In this document: positions 24,160 through 35,385 of the stretch, in pieces
How the letters are laid out: each line of letters opens with the position of its first letter
Position numbering within the stretch: position 1 is the stretch's first letter
Source: Cryptomeria japonica
Taxonomy: Eukaryota; Streptophyta; Pinopsida; Cupressales; Cupressaceae
Length of the DNA: 64,000 nucleotides
Reading direction: 5' to 3'
NCBI RefSeq assembly: GCF_030272615.1
Contig: NC_081409.1
Location: 652,208,468 to 652,272,467 of the forward strand
Translations under genes and position numbers: made by a program
The notes under the pieces: model-generated
What the model was told of the DNA's origin: nothing
Seen by the model: the letters and a program-made list of their open reading frames with translations, nothing else
Databases searched by the model: none

Positions 24160-24220
24160 TACAGATATACATATAGACATACATATACATACACACACAA
24201 ATATATGTATGTATATATAT
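23981..24220. repeat. (TATATG)n/(TATG)n microsatellite with inverted end
   Basis: About 240 bp of TATATG, TATG and related units. The final part (about 24159-24197) switches to the complementary CATATACATA form, so the tract can fold back on itself. The overlapping ORFs in several frames (Y/M/V/I/H/T repeats) are translation of the repeat, not genes. Confidence 0.9.
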
Positions 24221-24840
24221 TAAATCTTTAATTTCATAAAGTGACAATAAAATAAATTTCAATAGCTATTTTTAAATATATCAACATATGCATAGTTAAA
24301 ATATTAGTATTTGTTTGTTAAAGTTAAATATATCAACATTAAATAGATCATGAAGATTTATTACAATTGTCTTTTCATAAACTTAAAATTATGGTAATAT
24401 TTTATCTTTCTAAATTCTCCATCTTGTTACGAAAGAATCTCAACATAGAATAGATTATGAAGATATGTTATAATTGTCTTTTCTAAAATTATGTAATAGT
24501 ATTTAAAATGTACATATATGTTTTTTTGGATTTTATTTCTATAATAGCTTTAATTAAGTGGAAATTTGTTGAAAAAAAATTAAAAAGTTCTCAAATATAT
24601 TTTTTTAATTTTTTTGTTTTATTTAAATTGTTGTATTAGTTATTACATTTATCATGTTAGATTCATGACAAGAAATATTTTTATTTTTTTTATTATTATT
24701 TATTAAATAGTTATGTCATCTTTAAATTACAAGTGAATAATTAGTTATTTAATTTTTTATTTAAAATATTTAATTAATACTTTTTATTCAATAATTATTT
24801 AATTTTGCAATAGTAATATAATAAATATTTTTCTTACATC
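24221..24840. other. AT-rich intergenic sequence
   Basis: Very A/T-rich with no ORF. It contains a short duplicated phrase around TAGAT(C/T)ATGAAGAT (about 24346 and 24452). Confidence 0.4.
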
Positions 24841-26110
24841 TAGATTCAACCCCAATATTTATTAAGTTAGGATTAATATTTTAACTTAAACTCTATTCAT
24901 AAATCTATATCAAATCATAACCTTAATACTGAAAAAAACATAATTTGAACCATAATATTAATCGAACATTAAACCAAATTAAACACCAACACTAAACTAA
25001 TTGAACCTTAACACTAATCACAACCCTAAAGTAGATGACAACATAATTGTAACCTTAAACCAAAATGAATCCTTACCCTAATTCTAAACTAAATGTAATT
25101 CTAACCCTTAAACAAATTATTAATCCTAAACCTAACTCTAAAATAAATTAAATCCTATTCCAAATATTTAATGCTAACACATTAAACCCTAATCCTAAAC
25201 CTAATTGAATATTGTAAAATATCATACTAATTATAACTTTTTATACCTTAAATTAAACTAAATCAAATTATTAATATACTTTTTATAATAATTTAAATTT
25301 AAACTAATCAAATTAATTAAATAATATAATTTAACAACTTGATAATTAAATCAAACAAATTAAATATAAGCTAAAATAAAATATATTAAATTAAATTAAA
25401 TTAAACTAAATTAATTAACTTAAATTACATAAATTAAAACAGATACTATAATATTATATAAATTGTAAGCTTAATTTAGTATTTTATTCTAAATCAAATT
25501 GAATGCTAAACCTTAACCTAATTTAAGACTAAACCAAACTAAACACTAACAAAAAACCAAATTGATCCATAAACAAAACCATAACAAAATTTAAACCACA
25601 ACTCTAACCTTGCACTAAATTGAACCCTAACCATTAACTTAATATTTTATCTTTAATTTTGATAATTTGACTAATAATTTATCTTAAGTTTTGAAAATTT
25701 GACTCTAAACCAAATTGTACCATAATATTAACACTATACACTTTAAATCCTAGCCATAAACCAAATTTAACCCTAACCCTAAAAATAACCTTAACCATGA
25801 TCAAACAATAAACTCAATTCAATTGTAAACAGAATCTACCCTAAACCAAACTCAATCTTCAACCTATACAAAATTAACCCTAAAACCTAACTCAAATCTA
25901 ACTATTAACCAAATTAAATATTAAACCTTATCCTAATTAAACTCTAAAGTAGATTGAACCCTAATCTTAAATAAACACTAAACAAGAGTGAACCCTAATC
26001 CTATATGAACACTAAACTAGATAGGACTGTAACACTAAATGAGATTGTACCCTAACCTTAATACTAAATCAAATTGAGCACTAACCTTGAACCCTTAGAT
26101 TAAAGTTATA
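24840..26110. repeat. Degenerate AACCCTAA-like tract
   Basis: About 1.2 kb in which AACCCTAA, TAAACCTAA, AACCCTAACC and AAATTGAACC recur at short spacing on the plus strand, with no single preserved array. AACCCTAAACCCTAA is the plant telomere unit, so this could be a very decayed interstitial telomere-like array or a related A/C-biased satellite. An AT-only stretch (25200-25460) interrupts it. Confidence 0.45.
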
Positions 26111-26671
26111 TTACAATTAGGTTTATAATTTAACAATAGCTACTATTATATTAGCACTAAAGTTTTGGTAAGATTAGGATTAAAATTTAATAATGACCAT
26201 AGTTCAATTTTAATTTTGATTTAACTTAAATTTTTTTTTTTTGATAGGTAATAGGCCAAGGGCAAGAAGAATTTTACTAATTGAAAGTATTTTACATCTT
26301 GGTTAGGTGTGGGCACTGGTAGGAAAGAACCAAGGCAAGAAAACCTCCAGTCTAGCCCAAGGAAGATTGACTTCCTAGAAAAATATACAAAATCCTTTCA
26401 TGGTATTTCTACCTTACATTGCTAGGCAATTTTTCCCTTGAAATACAAATCGTAAAGAATTATACAAATGTTGTGGAATTTTGAAAGTTCTGGAAGCTTT
26501 ATATCCGCTTTCTGATTTAGATCCTAGGGAGTGGTTTGAAAAGATACGATCAATCCTTCTTGGTATCATTGCCCTGCAAAATAGATCAGCCACCCCAAAA
26601 ACACAAAACTATGCACTCAAAAATTTGTAAAACATCTTAAATTATCGTGTCAGCATATGTTAGTCTGAGAC

Positions 26672-26769
26672 CAAGCAACACATTGGTGAATAGAAGAAAT
26701 TGGACTGCCATAGTATAGTGCAAGCAACACATTGGTGAATAGAAGAAATTGGACTGCCATTGTATAGTG
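26672..26769. repeat. Perfect-like 49 bp tandem duplication
   Basis: CAAGCAACACATTGGTGAAT...ATAGTATAGTG (26672-26720) is repeated at 26721-26769 with about one mismatch. The low divergence suggests a recent duplication inside the older LINE-like insertion. Confidence 0.9.
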
Positions 26770-27394
26770 GATGTTATAGTGATAATCAGAAAATGCTCCA
26801 GTCAGGCAATTTAATTCTAGAGTATATCCCAGGACATTTTTTAGGAGAATTATAAAATTTAGACTATGATTCACAGACCATACAGATATAGAGAAAATTT
26901 AGACGATAGACCATAATTGATAGATACATAGCATATAACTTCATATGAATATAATCATTGTATTTCATCTGTCATAGGTAGCCCCATCTTATACAATTCT
27001 TAGTTTTAAACCAATGAAATATCACTCCTACATTTAACAACATTTTGACTATTAATAAAGGCCTGAAAACCATAGTTATCTATACTGCCTAATCAAAATT
27101 GATGAAGTAGACACTACCAAAAATTAATCAGCGGCCCCAATCATACCAAAATCCCATACTAAGCTGATAATAGAGACTAATAGATAAGAAAACACCTCTC
27201 TAACTATGCTATAATCTAAACCACACCAAAATAAAGAGTTATATAGAAAAATAACAACAGGGTGATAGAAACCGAATATCCCCAAATCAAACAAAATTTT
27301 GCGTCTCCAATGGGGCCGCATGATGAGAGTTAATCCTCTTGTCCTTGGGAGTCTGGGCTTACAGGCTCCCCATCTACCTTAATACCCTATAGGT

Positions 27395-27877
27395 TCAAGT
27401 AATCCTCAAACCAAGAGTCCTTGTTTGGAGCGCGAAGGTGGAAAAGGCAAAAGACGAACTAAAGGCTCCTCCAAATTTCTTCAGTTCTAGCATATGTTTC
27501 CTGGGCATCGGGTTGTTATTAATGATCAAGATATCATAATGCTTAGGCCTTGGGATGGTCAGTTCATCACTAATATTGACAAGAACCTTCTCCATCTCCC
27601 CCAAAATAGATGCTTTAAAGACATCCCTACATAGGGCAGCCGTAGCCTCTATGTCCTTCTCAAAATACATTGTCATAGCGAGGAACATGGTCGTGATATC
27701 TTGGTGTGCCCTAGTGCGGTCCTCATTAATGAGATATTCATGCCCTAGAACTCTTTTAATTGCATAAATCACCACCTCACGAGGGACATGGATAATCCTT
27801 CTCAACCTATCCTTTGTGATCTCCCCATAGAAGGCCATCTGTCTTTTAACACTTTTCAATCTAACTGGGGTATCCAT
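27395..27877 (-). pseudogene. Unrecognised ORF in the LINE-like insertion
   Basis: 160 codons beginning MDTPVRLKSVKRQMAFYGE and containing VPREVVIYAIKRVLGH, TTMFLAMTMYFEKDIEA and RPKHYDILIINNNP. I do not recognise a domain. It is mainly charged/helical with no signal peptide or membrane segment. It lies between the 5' break of the insertion and its 3' tail, the position where the 48.5 kb LINE carries its extra ORF, so it may be the C-terminal part of a comparable LINE protein. A second open stretch nearer the 3' end (27321-27124) is hydrophobic and probably fortuitous. Confidence 0.35.
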
Positions 27878-28315
27878 GGCTGGAATTCACTTCTGATAAG
27901 CCTGAGAAAGTTGAAAAGGCTAGTCTGAGAACTCTTATTAATAAGGGGAGGATCGATGCCTTTGAAAAAATGAGGACTAGGAGTAATGATAACATGACAC
28001 TTAGATCATTTCCTTTAAGATTTCGGGTGTATACCAATGCAATTAAGACTTGAAATTATTGATATGACAGAGCTTTCTTGTCGATCACATATTCTTGTAA
28101 TCATTAAGGATCAAGGTAGTAACTGCATGCTAGTACTTATGCTCACCACTTAAGCATGTGATTTATGTGTTAGACATCCTTGTAAAAGGGGAGGGGAACA
28201 CATAGTTAAAACATTTCACTAAATAAGGCTGAATCTTCGACTAACTTTTAAGAGTTAATGAGGATGATGATCCAAACCCCCTCTTAGTCTAAAAAGGTAA
28301 ATAAATCTAAAATTT

Positions 28316-28452
28316 AACTTCAATTTTTATATATATTAAGATAATTTTATTAAAGTTAAAATATCTCAATTATAAAACAATTTATTCTTTAAAATTTATT
28401 TAAATAATTAATTAGAAATGAAATATTAAACTTATAAATATAAGTTTATTTA
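28316..28452. repeat. Left half of a repeat interrupted by the 28.45-44.19 kb element
   Basis: TTTTTATATATATTAAGATAA...ATAAGTTTATTTA matches 45878-46005 almost base for base (shared AAAGTTAAAATATCTCAATT and AAATTTATTTAAATAATTAA). The match stops at 28452, exactly at the duplication TTATTTA, and resumes on the far side at 44194. See the uninterrupted copy at 45878. Confidence 0.8.
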
Positions 28453-28820
28453 TGTGTAAGAGTAGAAAGTTGGGTCCCAATACCGTGGAAGTCTGCGGGT
28501 TGGGAAAATTACCCACTAGAGACAGGAGCTCGATTTTTGCCCATTTCACTTCGGGGGCCCTAGCTGTGAATAAAACGGGCGCACATTTTTAGAAACGTGA
28601 GCTCATTTTGGTTGAGGCCCCCAAAGAAAAACGGGCACTCGATTTTAACAAATTGGGTGCCCAATTTGTAAAACACGGGGGCCCATTTTGTAAATGTATT
28701 TAATTTATTTTTAAGGCATTTTTTCCTCATTGTCACTATTCAAAAAATGGGTAAGTTATTTCAAGAAGCACGGGTTCCCATTTTTAGCTTCCCATCCGAC
28801 CTCCCAAACCATTTTTTTCC
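28453..28820 (+). repeat. Left subterminal region with GGGCRCCCATTT repeats
   Basis: About six variants of one box: TTGCCCATTTCACTT (28538), GGGCGCACATTTTTAG (28578), GGGCACTCGATTTTA, GGGTGCCCAATTTGT (28655), GGGGGCCCATTTTGT (28679) and GGGTTCCCATTTTTAG (28770). Related boxes occur in opposite orientation at the other end (43150-43320). This matches the layout of transposase binding sites in large DNA transposons (inference). Confidence 0.6.
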
Positions 28821-29082
28821 TCATTCTAGGTACGTACCTTTATTTTTTATTTTTTTATTATTATTTTTCTAGAAACATGTTAAGTTATTGTTATTTTTTT
28901 ATTGTAGTGAGTAAGTTAAAATTTTTAAGTTTGAAAAACATTTTTGTTTAATTGTGTAAAAAAATTATTTAATTTTATGTTTAAAATAGTTGTTTTTAGT
29001 TTTTAAATATTCTAGAAAACATAAAAAATAAAAAATAGTTAAAACCTAAAACAATAGGTAGAAAAAAATAAAAAAATGTAAA

Positions 29083-29230
29083 TGAACAATAAGCCCTAGA
29101 CAGAAAAAAAAAAAGAATAATAAACCCTAGACAGAAAACAAATGAACAATAAACCCTAGATAGAAAATAAATGAACAATAAACCCTAGATAGAGAACAAA
29201 CAATAAACTATAGATAGAAAATGAACAATG
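29083..29230. repeat. Minisatellite, ~30 bp unit
   Basis: Five to six copies of AATGAACAATAAACCCTAGA followed by TAGAAAA, with length variation. It lies in the left part of the candidate DNA transposon. Confidence 0.8.

Positions 29231-29233
<3 letters not shown>

Positions 29234-29326
<93 letters not shown>
29234..29326. repeat. (CT)n microsatellite
   Basis: Uninterrupted CT run of about 93 bp, followed by shorter CT blocks to 29375. The all-Leu/Ser ORF here is an artefact. Confidence 0.97.
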
Positions 29327-29329
<3 letters not shown>

Positions 29330-29380
29330 CTCTCGTTACCCTCTCTCTCTCTCTCACATTACCCTCTCTCTCTCTCACTC

Positions 29381-30480
29381 TAGGACCCCTTAGTACATCC
29401 TAGGACCTCTTAAGCCATTATAGGATGCCTTAATACATCCTAGGACATCTTTTGACCCTATATGAAACTGAGAACCCTTTAATACATCCTTAGACCCATT
29501 TTAACCCAAATGCTACATATATTTAAATGTTATACATGTGTACAGTTAGATGTTTAAATGTTTAAATTTGTGTTTGATATGTTGAAATGTTACATTCTAT
29601 ATGTTTTGAATGTTATGTATAAATGTTAAACATGTATAGTTAGAAGTTAAAATGATATCCGAGGACCCCTTAGTATAACCTATGACCTTTTAAGATACCT
29701 AGAACCACATAGCAAGACCTTTTATGACACAAGATTCCTTAGATCCATTTTCACCCCAATGTTACATGTATTTAAATGTTATACATGTATTTATCTATCT
29801 ATCTATATATATATATATATATATCACTCACACTTTCTCTCTATCTCGCTCACTCTCTCTCATTACCTACTCTCTCTCTCTCTCTATGAACTCTCCTATT
29901 TTCTCTCTCTCCCTTTGTGAACTCTCTCTCTCACTCACTCTCTCTCTAGGACCCCTTAGTACATCCTAGGACCTCTTAAGACATTATAGGATGCCTTAAT
30001 ACATCCTAGGACATATTTTGACCTTGTAAGAAACTGAGAACCCTTTAATACATCCTACTACATTCTTAGACCCAATTTCACCCCAATGCTACAGATATTT
30101 AAATGTTATACATGTGTATAGTTAGATGTTTAAATGTTTAAATTTCCTTTTGATATGTTGAAATGTTACGTTCTATATGTTTCCAATGTTATGTATAAAT
30201 GTTAAACATGTATAGTTAGAAGTTAAAATGATATCCTAGGACCTTTTATGACATAAAATTCCTTAGATCCATTTTCACCCCAATACTACATATATTTAAA
30301 TGTTATACATGTTTATAGTTATATGTTTAAGTGTTTAAATTTCTCTCTCTCTATATATATATATCTCACTCACCCTCTCTATATATATATCACTCACTCA
30401 CTCTCATTAGCTTCTCTCTCTCACACTCTAACTCACACTCTCTCTTTATCTCTCTCTCTCTCTCTATCTCTTTCTCTCTC
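29381..30480. repeat. Tandem duplication, ~565 bp period, with CT blocks
   Basis: Two copies beginning CTAGGACCCCTTAGTACATC (29381 and 29946). Each runs through ATGCCTTAATACATCCTAGG, CATGTGTA(C/T)AGTTAGATG and TAGAAGTTAAAATGATATCC and ends in TATA/CT-rich sequence (29800-29940 and 30340-30480). The second copy is shorter in the middle. No coding function is seen. Confidence 0.85.
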
Positions 30481-30556
30481 TCTCTCTCATCCTTTATGAA
30501 CTCTCCTCTTTTCTCTCTCTCTCTCATTCACTCTCTCTCACTCATTGTCTCTCAAC

Positions 30557-30559
<3 letters not shown>

Positions 30560-30605
<46 letters not shown>
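30560..30605. repeat. (CT)n microsatellite
   Basis: CT run of about 46 bp ending the CT-rich tandem repeat region. Confidence 0.95.
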
Positions 30606-30607
<2 letters not shown>

Positions 30608-30756
30608 ATTTTAAGAGTGCATAAAATTTTGAATGTTTAAATTTATATTTATAAATGTTGTATTTAATTATAAGTTTTTTTTGGAAGGTGAAATGTAAAT
30701 TAAATAGTAATTGTAAATTTTCATGTTTGTATATATATGCAGATTATATTCTCATC

Positions 30757-31190
30757 ATGGATGAGTTTGACATAGATGATTTGTTAGGTCAGATGTCACC
30801 TCCACCCCTACCTCCACCCCCTCCACATCCACCTCCACCTCCACCTCCACCTCCACCTACTCCTGAGTAGTTGAGGGAGAGCATGAGGAGGAATATTGCT
30901 TCCCTCATAAGGGATATTCACACCATTAGACATGACCATCATCCTCCTCCATAGCTACTATGCCTTGTAGATAGTATGCAAGGCATTGTCCATTCTGTAT
31001 AAACATTTGATGGTGAGTTGGATAGTTATCGCATGTGGAGGGCATCGATGTGTACTTATTATTCTGATGGCCTATCTTCTAAATAGCTCAATGAGTTGAA
31101 AATAACAAAAAATTATTTGAAACGTTATTTTGTGAACTCAAAAATGGGTGAGGAGATAGATCCCAAGAAGCCATGCATAAATTTCACAAA
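30757..31190 (+). pseudogene. Proline-rich ORF of unknown function in the DNA transposon
   Basis: Starts at ATG 30757 (MDEFDIDDLLGQMSPPPL), preceded by ATATGCAG, which could be a splice acceptor. It has an acidic start and a run of about 25 Pro-rich residues (PPPPHPPPP type). In the same frame, past a TAG, it continues with RESMRRNIASLIRDIHTIRH, DSMQGIVHSV, FDGELDSYRMWRASMCTYYS and LKITKNYLKRYFVNSKMG. Three further in-frame stops (TAG, TAA, TAG) lie within 110 codons, so the frame is preserved but the gene is dead. It points toward the transposase gene (tail to tail). The family is not recognised; it may be an accessory protein of the element or a captured host fragment. Confidence 0.5.
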
Positions 31191-31199
31191 CTTACATGC

Positions 31200-33671
31200 A
31201 TAAATTTGATTCAACCTAACGTACCATCTGCGTACTCTCTCTTCTGCAATGTGTCTATGATTGCCTCATTCTCTTCCATTGAAACCATCCATAATACCTT
31301 ATTCGTAGGTCTCCCTTTATATCTTTTTAATTTGATGTTTGTTGCCACCACCAAATGAGAATAGTGTAAAATTATCTTTTCTGATTGGTAGTCTTCATAA
31401 ACTGGTAAGCCATTCCTTCTTGTTAGGTATTTTCATAGCCATGTGCCAACTACCACAACGGACCCAACTAGATACTGAAAACTATCATCATCTACTTAAT
31501 GACATATCAACTTTTTCTTAGGTTCTACACATCTAGTTAGCCAATACTCAGTCTTCTCATCATTATCCTCAAGTGGTACAACAACATACACATGTCCTAG
31601 AAACCAAAATTAAGTACATGTAGAAATAAAACCTATTAAAATTTATAATTCAAATACAATCATAAATTATATGAAAATACATAAATAATATAATTTAAAG
31701 TTATAAACAAGGAATTGAATTAAATTACTAGGTTGTAGGAGGTATAAAACACAATCATAATCTTCTGATGCAAAGGCATGATCTAGGTCTTCATTTCTTC
31801 TAACATCTTGATATTGTGTCTCACTAGGTGTTAAGGATTTTTGTTGTCATTCTTCAACTTGTTCCATATTCTTGCATTCTTCCCATTCACCTGCAACACA
31901 AGATTGACCAAAACATGCAAGCTCCCTAGTCCATATAGTCCAATGCTAAACTAGAACTCTTAAATGAATTCCATCTAGCTGACCCATTGATTGTATCACA
32001 ATAATATCTTAGAAGGATACTCCTCTTCAACTAGCCAGAAGAAACATCTAATTGCAGAGTTCTGACTTGATCTTGTGGATAAAGTTTCACTACACCAATC
32101 CACAATTGCACTTGCATTTTTAAATTTATCTTTTTCCTCAAATTTGAGTTCCTCTCTGCAAAGGGATCTCTTAACACATGCACCAACACCATCATGTTCT
32201 TCTTTCCTATGTCCAACCTCAAAAAAACTCCACATGTGTTTGATGTTAATTTTCTTATGTATCCTACTCAACCAATAAAACATTAATTCTTGAATTTCCC
32301 TATGCAATTATTTGACCATATTCTAGATGTTGTGTCATCTGAATTCCTCTCTCCCTCAAATTCTCATAAAAGGTATTGAAGCAATAATGGACAAACTCTA
32401 GTGAGTGTAATTTATTATCACTCATATAAAAAATAGTACTCTCTCAAAATTTTATGATCATCTTCTATACTATCAGGTGCATGCCTATAGACAATATGAA
32501 CAAAAATTTCTACTTGCATCGAATTGTAATATTGTGATTGGACCTCATCTTATGGTGCAAACATGTAGTTCTCTGCAAAGTCAACAACCAAAGGTATAAT
32601 ACCAATAGAAAATGTATTCTTACATATTCAAAACTGACCATCGAGCCATGTAGCATTTTGAGAGTGTTTAACATATTTAGGTACAATCATACCCTCAAAT
32701 TCATTCATAAATGCATGAACACTAACTTTTTCAGTAATTAGATCACACTATCTTCCAAACTTTCCATCCTTCAATGGATACTCAATAGTTTTAAATCTTC
32801 TTACATCAACTAATTATTGTCCAAAATCAATTGAAATATTTTCATACAAACATTCATCCAACAATGCAAGATTGCCACATATATCACATACACCAGAAAC
32901 ACATGCATTGAAAAGAAAATATTGCTCATTAGGTGGGTTGCAAAATAAACTTGATATAAACTCCTTTATAGTTTTAGGTGGTATATTTATAACACATTCT
33001 TGCAACATTCCATTACTATGCATGGTAACATGTATATATTGAAATACATCATAATGGTAATGAAATTGGACATGAGTTTTGCAACAACATGTGACTCTTT
33101 CCTTGTTAATCCGAACATACCAAGGTTTACACTTTTCAAAAGACCTTTGACTAATGCTAAAAGTTAACACCTTATCATCCAATTTTTTTTTGTACAATTC
33201 AGTTTGAGTCATGTCCAAAAGGTGTTTTGGATGTGGATCAAAATTTTTTGACCCAACTCTTAAATTAAGAACATCTTTAGCATTAGGTGATACTCTTGTA
33301 TTATCCTGCCAAATTTTTTGGATCAAAGTTTTGACTTCTCCAGTAAGTGTCATATCAGGCCTTGGTAGTCTACCACTAAAAGTCCACAAATTATTTGTCG
33401 GGTCACTTTCAAAGTTAACTCTTCTCTCTACAGCTCTTGACAAATTTTTACGATGAATACTAAGATATCCACTTATGTTAGTCATCATTCTTTTATCAGA
33501 AGTTGTTTTTCTTACTAAATTTGTTGTTATTGCTCGTTGTGCCACATTCTTATCTTTGGAATGACTTTTCTTTATGATTCTATCAAAGGCGCTAGCAACA
33601 GTCGATACAACTTGTTTTAAAGACTCATCCTTCTTCTTGGTTTTGGCATAAAAGCCTAACTTCTTCATCAC
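31200..33671 (-). pseudogene. Transposase-like gene, main part (broken)
   Basis: Minus strand. 33671-32814 is open for 285 codons: MMKKLGFYAKTKKKDESL, a helical region, KPWYVRINKERVTCCCKTH at about residues 183-201, and a Cys-rich end (CVSGVCDICG, about 257-266). Past TAA and other stops the same gene continues with PLVVDFAENYMFAP, DEVQSQYYNS, KLHSLEFVHYCF, FYWLSRIHKKINIKHMW, FFEVGHRKEEHDGVGACVKR (32307-31996) and weaker C-terminal matches to about 31200. From memory this combination (a YVR..C.C.TH block, a CxxCG block, DFAENY, then W.FF..GHGKG..DG.G...KR) belongs to transposase-like proteins common in invertebrates and fish. The family usually has SDGC.xQFK between the last two blocks; here that segment is scrambled, so the active site is lost. 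The N-terminal exon is at 42.4-43.0 kb. Confidence 0.6.
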
Positions 33672-33732
33672 TTGTCACATTTTAGTTTAATTAGTTGTAA
33701 TATTAATTTACATTGAAACCCAAATTTCGTAT

Positions 33733-35370
33733 TGTGTAGGAGAAAAAGTGACACTAAGCAAACAAGCCCTAATCTCACTTTCAACCACACACTTGTGGAA
33801 TACAAAAGAGCCTAGAGGTATCACACAATTGGCTATTTCTTTTTGTGGAAGAGAGAGCCACAGGATACCTATTAGGAATTCTATTCCTTTGTTGTAATTG
33901 AAAGATAAAATGATGCAAGTTCAATTCCTAACCCCAAAATGCAAGTATTAACTAATGACAAGATTGCAGAATTGAACTTAAACAATGGAAAGCTGTAAAC
34001 ACAAGGATAAGACAAGAATGTAGATATGTACCTGGAGTCAAAATCGGAATGAAAATGTTTGGGATGGGGGTGCGGGCGCCACTGTCCTGATACTGTTTCG
34101 GAAACTGCTCCTGAAACTGCTGTTTTGCACTCTGGAAAACTGTTGGAAATGTTGTCTGTCAGAAGGACCAGGGTGCCCAGCGCCCCTGTCCTAGCAGGAC
34201 CAGGGTGCCCCATGCCCCTCTCCTGGTCTTTTGCTCTGAGATTTGGTGTGGAGTGCTGTCTCAGCCTACTTTTCCTGGATCTGCAACTTGTAGCCTCGTC
34301 CGAATTCTGAAACCTGCACTTATATCTGAAAAGGGTATGGTGGGCGGCTATATAGGGTTTTACCTTAGTCAAACCCCCACTTCGATGATTTCCACCTCCA
34401 CAAATAGCCAAGTTGTATTGTAAAAGTAATGTGTGTGCAGACCTTGTATGTGTGCAAGATCCTAAAATGCAAGTAAGCAAACTAAAGCAACCTAGAAAGT
34501 AAACCCTAATTGCTTGTAAATGATAATGTAAATGCTCTAAATCAAGATGTAAAGTGATCTAAAGCATGAATAAGTGATATATTGAAGCTTATGCAAAGAC
34601 ATGAAAACAACATGAAACCATACCCAACCCCAAGGGAGGGGTACAAGCCAATCTTCAGTCGGTAATCTCCTATTGCTCTTCAATGCCTTCAAAGCCCTAA
34701 ATGGATGAATGCTTGATGGATGGATGTTGAATGTTGTTGAATTCTTCAAAGATTTGCTCTTCCGCTGCATAGAAGGTCCTTGAAAGCCAAAATTCGGATC
34801 CTTTCAAATGAAGAAAGAGAGCTCTTATGTATGAAACCCTAGGTCGTAATTTTGACTTTTGGCTGACCTAGAGATTGAATCTCCCACCAATTTCTTGGGG
34901 TTAAGCTTTATTTTATGATTGGATCGCGCTCCTAAAATTTTGGAAAAAATGTCCGGGACCATGTGCACTCCGGGCACCATGGTCCTCTTCGGGTGCCATG
35001 GTCCCGACAACTTTTCACCAAATTTTCAGGGCCATCAGATATGATGATTTTAGAGAGAATCCCAAAGTTACAGGTGATTTCAAGATGTTTTGACCCCTGA
35101 AATCAAGCCCCCAAGTTCAAAATAGGACCTAATTAGGGTTTTTGATTAAATGATGTATTGGAGGAATAAAATGAAAAGGGCAAACTTTAATGAAAGGGCC
35201 CAACTTTATGATATAGGAGATGATAAAATAGAACCTTAGACCTAATTAATTTAATTAATTAAGTGCTAAAGGGGAAATGCAATGCAAAAGGCAAAATGCG
35301 CCAAGGCGGGTGCTAAACTAGGTGTGAAATTGTACCACCCTAGCAAGTGCATACAATTTACGACACTACA
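33733..35370 (-). repeat. 3' LTR of the gag-protease element
   Basis: Coding-strand ends TGTAGTGTCG...CCTACACA. It contains the GGACCAGGGTGCC/CCCCTGTCCT boxes also present at 1-1064. ORFs inside (e.g. 33881-34480) are fortuitous and recur in the other LTR. Confidence 0.92.
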
Positions 35371-35385
35371 TTTAGCCCCCACTTT
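35371..35385 (-). other. Polypurine tract of the gag-protease element
   Basis: Coding strand AAAGTGGGGGCTAAA immediately before the 3' LTR start TGTAGTG. Confidence 0.85.

Larger units (their letters stand above)
26228..28311 (-). mobile_element. LINE-like insertion, minus strand
   Basis: The left end is a T run followed by GATAGGTAATAGG (26230-26250). Its reverse complement, CCTATTACCTATC plus poly(A), is the typical 3' end of plant L1-type LINEs. Flanking ATTTAACTT occurs at 26219-26227 and again at 28312-28320, a plausible target duplication. No reverse transcriptase is recognisable. The only sizeable ORF is at 27395-27877. It would be a 5'-truncated copy of about 2.1 kb. Confidence 0.5.

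Noticed and set aside
23966-24262. Overlapping ORFs rich in Tyr/Met/Val/Ile/His/Thr
   Set aside because: They are translations of the TATATG microsatellite in several frames on both strands.
29221-29403. Leu/Ser repeat ORF (also 29724-29969 and 30331-30624)
   Set aside because: They are translations of CT/TA simple repeats and of the 565 bp tandem repeat, with no gene signals.
31996-32307. Separate small gene at 32.0-32.3 kb
   Set aside because: Its peptide (HDGVGACVKR region) fits in order with the transposase-like pieces upstream on the same strand, so it is a fragment of that gene.
33881-34480. 199-codon minus-strand ORF
   Set aside because: It lies wholly inside an LTR and is split differently in the sister LTR (40910-41581), so it is not under coding constraint.
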